In this document: piece after piece, positions 6,150 to 7,960 of the stretch | How positions within the stretch are numbered: position 1 is the stretch's first letter | Layout of the letters: the number at the start of each line of letters is the position of its first letter | Assembly (NCBI GenBank): GCA_964618455.1 | Contig: CAZUAQ010000097.1 | Span: 1 to 7,960, forward strand | Direction: 5' to 3' | Source: CAZUAQ01 sp964618455 | Lineage (GTDB): Bacteria > Planctomycetota > Phycisphaerae > UBA1845 > PWPN01 | Length of the DNA: 7,960 nt | Translations under genes and position numbers: made by a program | Notes under the pieces: generated by a model | What the model saw: only the letters and a program-made list of their open reading frames with translations | Told to the model about the DNA's origin: nothing | Databases searched by the model: none

Positions 6150-6629
6150 ATGGACCCGCTAGCCCTCATCGGCAAACTAATCGATCGGCTGGCCTCGGTG
6201 AACGCATGGGCCGTGACGGCCGTCCTGACGTTGACCACTAGCATCATGCAGTTCATTCCTGACGCGTGGGCAGTGGGTCTGCGGTTCGATGGATTCAGGC
6301 AGCAGTATGGCGGCTGGATTGCGGCCGTCTGGATGTTCTCCGTTTCGGCCTTCCTCGTGGTAAACCTCCTGAAGTTGAAGCAGCAGATGGACCGCAATCG
6401 GGAATGTGTGGAGCGCGAGACGAAGAAAATTGAGGCCGAGTATCAGAAGTGGCAAGATTTGTCGCCCGACCAGTTGGCGCTACTGCAGGCGCTGTACCTT
6501 AACGAGGATGCATTAGCGATTGCCGAGAACGCGCCGGCTACCGTCAGCCTTAAGAGGGACAAGCTAATTGAGAGAGTAAGCTTCACTAGCAGGCTGCTAA
6601 ATAACTACCCTGAGACACCCGTCCGTTGA
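6150..6629 (+). CDS. SieB-like superinfection exclusion membrane protein, 3' end disrupted by IS
   Basis: A 159-residue small membrane protein. There are two hydrophobic helices at about 18-36 and 55-75, the second in GGWIAAVWMFSVSAFLVVNLL, then a charged stretch (76-101) and a soluble part opening with LSPDQ at 104-108. This layout, with the LSPxx block followed by a short segment ending near ERVS, resembles the SieB family, known from phage superinfection exclusion; the match is by eye. ATG 6150 is preferred because the promoter places the transcript start there; an in-frame ATG at 6021 would precede the promoter. Native sequence reaches codon 147. The remaining residues RLLNNYPETPVR and the stop are encoded by the inserted IS, so the original C-terminus is lost and the protein may be inactive. 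The gene lies right next to the tRNA junction, as defence or exclusion cargo often does. Confidence 0.6.
   Translation: MDPLALIGKLIDRLASVNAWAVTAVLTLTTSIMQFIPDAWAVGLRFDGFRQQYGGWIAAVWMFSVSAFLVVNLLKLKQQMDRNRECVERETKKIEAEYQKWQDLSPDQLALLQALYLNEDALAIAENAPATVSLKRDKLIERVSFTSRLLNNYPETPVR
6586..6589. repeat. CTAG target-site duplication, left copy
   Basis: CTAG directly precedes the left terminal repeat. The right copy begins at 7958 (CTA) and its fourth base would be position 7961, just outside the window, so the duplication is three-quarters visible. Confidence 0.6.
6590..6605 (+). repeat. IS left terminal inverted repeat
   Basis: CAGGCTGCTAAATAAC pairs with the right end at 7942-7957 except for two bases (AT versus GC). 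The first 40 bases of the IS (6590-6629) also act as coding sequence for the last residues of the disrupted SieB-like protein. Confidence 0.85.
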
Positions 6630-6651
6630 TAAAATGCCTCGACGCTATCAT

Positions 6652-6656
6652 GGAGG
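6652..6656 (+). promoter_or_regulatory. Shine-Dalgarno site deciding the transposase start
   Basis: GGAGG lies seven bases before the ATG at 6664. It favours that start over the in-frame ATG at 6634, which has no such site. A -10-like TAAAAT at 6630-6635 fits a transcript starting near 6642, although no good -35 is visible. Confidence 0.7.
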
Positions 6657-6663
6657 ATGGTCA

Positions 6664-7794
6664 ATGCGCGGTCAGGTGGACTTTCAAGGCGACGTTTTTC
6701 ACGTATTCAACATTCACGATCTGGTGCCGGTGAATCATCCGCTGCGGGCGATCAAGGGACGGGCGGACAAGATCCTGGCCGGCATGTCCCCGGCGTTCGA
6801 CGCTGCCTACGGCACGACGGGCCGTCCGGGCATTCCGCCGGAGCGGTTGATCAAGGCGTTGCTGTTGCAGGCCCTCTACAGCATCCGCAGCGAGATCCAG
6901 TTGTGCCAGCAGATCGGCTACAACATGCTCTTCCGCTGGTTCCTGGACATGAACCCCGGCGATACGGTCTGGACGCCGGAGGTTTTCAGCATGAACCGTG
7001 AGCGCTTCGACGCGCACGGCTTCATCCGCGAATTCTTCAAGCGGGTGGTCGGCGAGGCGGTTCTCGAGGGGCTGGTCAGCACCGAGCACTTCAGTGTGGA
7101 CGGCACGCTGATCCAGTCGTTCGCCTCGATGAAGAGCCTTCGGCCCGTCGGCAGCAGGGACGAGAAGGTCAGTGACGGTGCGGATGACGATGACAAGGGC
7201 AACCCCACAGTGAACTATCGCGGCGAGAAACGCGGCAACAAGACGCATCGCAGCCTCGTGGATCCCGAGGCCCGCCTGGCGCGTAAAGGCAACGGCAAGC
7301 CGGCGGTGCTCAGTCACAGCGGCCACGTACTGATGGAGAATCGCCACGGACTGTGCATGGACATCGACGTGGCTGAAGCCAACGGTCTGGCCGAGCGCGA
7401 ACAGGCGCTGCACATGTTGAACCGGACGAAGCGCGATCACGGCATCTGGCCGGCGACGCTGGGCGCGGATGCGGGATACAGGGACGGCGCGTTTCTCTAC
7501 GGCATCGAGAGCGACGGGATCGTACCGCACGTGCCGGTAAACGAGGGAACTATCTGCGGAGACAGCCTGGCGGCCGACGCGCGACGCAAGGCGCGCCGTC
7601 GCCGATCGACACAAGGCTACGCCCTGAGCCAGCGCATCCGCAAGCGGGTCGAGGAGATCATCGGCTGGTGCAAGCAGGTTGGAGGTCTGGCCAGAGCGCG
7701 CTTCGTCGGCCGGTGGAAGATCAAGCAACAGGCGGAGGTGACGGCATCGGCTTACAACCTGCTGCGAATGGCGAGACTGGTGCCAGTGTTCTGA
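6664..7794 (+). CDS. IS5 family transposase (DDE)
   Basis: A 376-residue DDE transposase. The N-terminal part (about 1-135) is the DUF772-like DNA-binding region, with HPLRAI near 25-30, GRPGIPPERLIKALLLQALY at 53-72 and LFRWF at 89-93. The catalytic residues are visible: Asp146 in FSVDGTLI, Asp269 in LGADAGYRD, and Glu330 with Lys337 seven residues on in RIRKRVEEIIGWCK (E-x6-K). An acidic patch near 171-177 lies in the usual variable loop. Length and motifs are complete, with no frameshift, so the enzyme is likely functional. ATG 6664 is chosen for its GGAGG; the in-frame ATG at 6634 would add ten unrelated residues. It is the only gene of the IS and carries out cut-and-paste or related transposition of the terminal repeats. 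Confidence 0.93.
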   Translation: MRGQVDFQGDVFHVFNIHDLVPVNHPLRAIKGRADKILAGMSPAFDAAYGTTGRPGIPPERLIKALLLQALYSIRSEIQLCQQIGYNMLFRWFLDMNPGDTVWTPEVFSMNRERFDAHGFIREFFKRVVGEAVLEGLVSTEHFSVDGTLIQSFASMKSLRPVGSRDEKVSDGADDDDKGNPTVNYRGEKRGNKTHRSLVDPEARLARKGNGKPAVLSHSGHVLMENRHGLCMDIDVAEANGLAEREQALHMLNRTKRDHGIWPATLGADAGYRDGAFLYGIESDGIVPHVPVNEGTICGDSLAADARRKARRRRSTQGYALSQRIRKRVEEIIGWCKQVGGLARARFVGRWKIKQQAEVTASAYNLLRMARLVPVF

Positions 7795-7802
7795 CCGCAG
7801 TG

Positions 7803-7839
7803 TGGGTTCGGTGTTTTCGCGGGCACCGAAGGAAACCCA
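7803..7839 (+). terminator. Hairpin after the transposase gene
   Basis: TTCGGTG (7807-7813) pairs perfectly with CACCGAA (7824-7830) around a 10-base loop, extended by TGGG/CCCA across a GGAAA bulge. It begins nine bases after the transposase stop. There is no T tract, so it may be a weak terminator or a hairpin protecting the IS from read-through transcription. Confidence 0.4.
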
Positions 7840-7941
7840 GTCTCGAAGAAAAACGCTCATTCGATACCGTCTTGAGCCTCATCCAACATGACATCCGAAC
7901 AAAACCGACCCGAGAAGAACCGGCTATGTCGCTTAACATGT

Positions 7942-7957
7942 GTTGCTTAGCAGCCTG
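7942..7957 (-). repeat. IS right terminal inverted repeat
   Basis: GTTGCTTAGCAGCCTG on the + strand is the inverted partner of the left end at 6590-6605. The sequence between the transposase hairpin and this repeat (7840-7941) holds no gene. The window stops three bases after the repeat, often a sign of a contig broken at a repeated IS. Confidence 0.85.
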
Positions 7958-7960
7958 CTA

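Larger units (their letters stand above)
6590..7957 (+). mobile_element. IS5-type insertion sequence, 1368 bp
   Basis: The terminal repeats CAGGCTGCTAAATAAC (6590-6605) and the reverse complement of GTTGCTTAGCAGCCTG (7942-7957) match at 14 of 16 positions, the outer 11 perfectly. The left end is flanked by CTAG (6586-6589) and the right end by CTA at the window edge, consistent with a 4-bp CTAG target duplication typical of this kind of element. With the flank, each end forms a near-palindrome around TAGCAG-G-CTGCTA. The single gene is a full-length transposase. The element looks intact and possibly active. It interrupts the SieB-like gene. IS1182-type assignment is an alternative, as termini and target are similar there. 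Confidence 0.85.

Noticed and set aside
6661..7860. Leftward 399-codon frame opposite the transposase
   Set aside because: A shadow of the transposase gene: composition is His/Arg/Ala/Val rich with no domain, while the + strand protein has complete DDE motifs.
1..7960. CRISPR array, rRNA or long tandem repeats
   Set aside because: No regularly spaced repeats or conserved rRNA segments were seen on either strand.

Overview
This GC-rich bacterial window most resembles a planctomycete of the Phycisphaerae type. The clues are a PEP-CTERM surface protein ending in PEP-(hydrophobic)-RRRR, a large multidomain histidine kinase linked to an SLC13 transporter, and a DUF5063 protein. This assignment is inference from gene style, not from a marker gene.

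Region 1 (1-1030, + strand) holds a complete PEP-CTERM exported protein with a strong ribosome binding site. It is followed by a 14-bp hairpin with a T tract, which is the terminator.

Region 2 (about 828-5660, - strand) reads right to left as a compact transport/signalling operon. The order is an SLC13/DASS anion:cation symporter, then a hybrid histidine kinase (degenerate receiver, cyclic-nucleotide-binding-like domain, coiled coil, HisKA with a large insert, HATPase), then a single-domain response regulator. Transporter and kinase overlap by one base (TGATG), and kinase and regulator by four (ATGA). A DUF5063 gene follows 48 bases after the regulator and may be the fourth member. Its frame fails to stop before the terminator and runs antisense into the PEP-CTERM gene. 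The kinase's own N-terminal receiver looks like a decayed paralogue of the downstream regulator. A likely reading is that the kinase senses transporter activity, an internal nucleotide ligand, or both, and signals through a regulator without a DNA-binding domain.

Region 3 (5581-5938) is a 358-base AT-richer intergenic stretch with a candidate operon promoter, a 7-2-7 palindrome and a pair of CTTG/CAAG boxes two helical turns apart. No convincing gene lies in it.

Region 4 (5939-7960) looks like the edge of a mobile element. A tRNA-Arg(TCT) gene matches its family through the anticodon loop and three bases beyond (5980), then stops abruptly. This is the expected look of a tyrosine-recombinase integration junction. 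About 170 bases of att-like DNA follow, then a gene for a small membrane protein resembling the phage superinfection-exclusion protein SieB. That gene has a strong extended -10 promoter placed for a leaderless start. Its 3' end is cut by an IS5-type insertion sequence with 14/16 matching terminal repeats at 6590-6605 and 7942-7957 and a CTAG target. The IS supplies the last 12 codons and the stop. The window ends on the third base of the presumed right-hand CTAG, so the rest of the integrated element lies outside.
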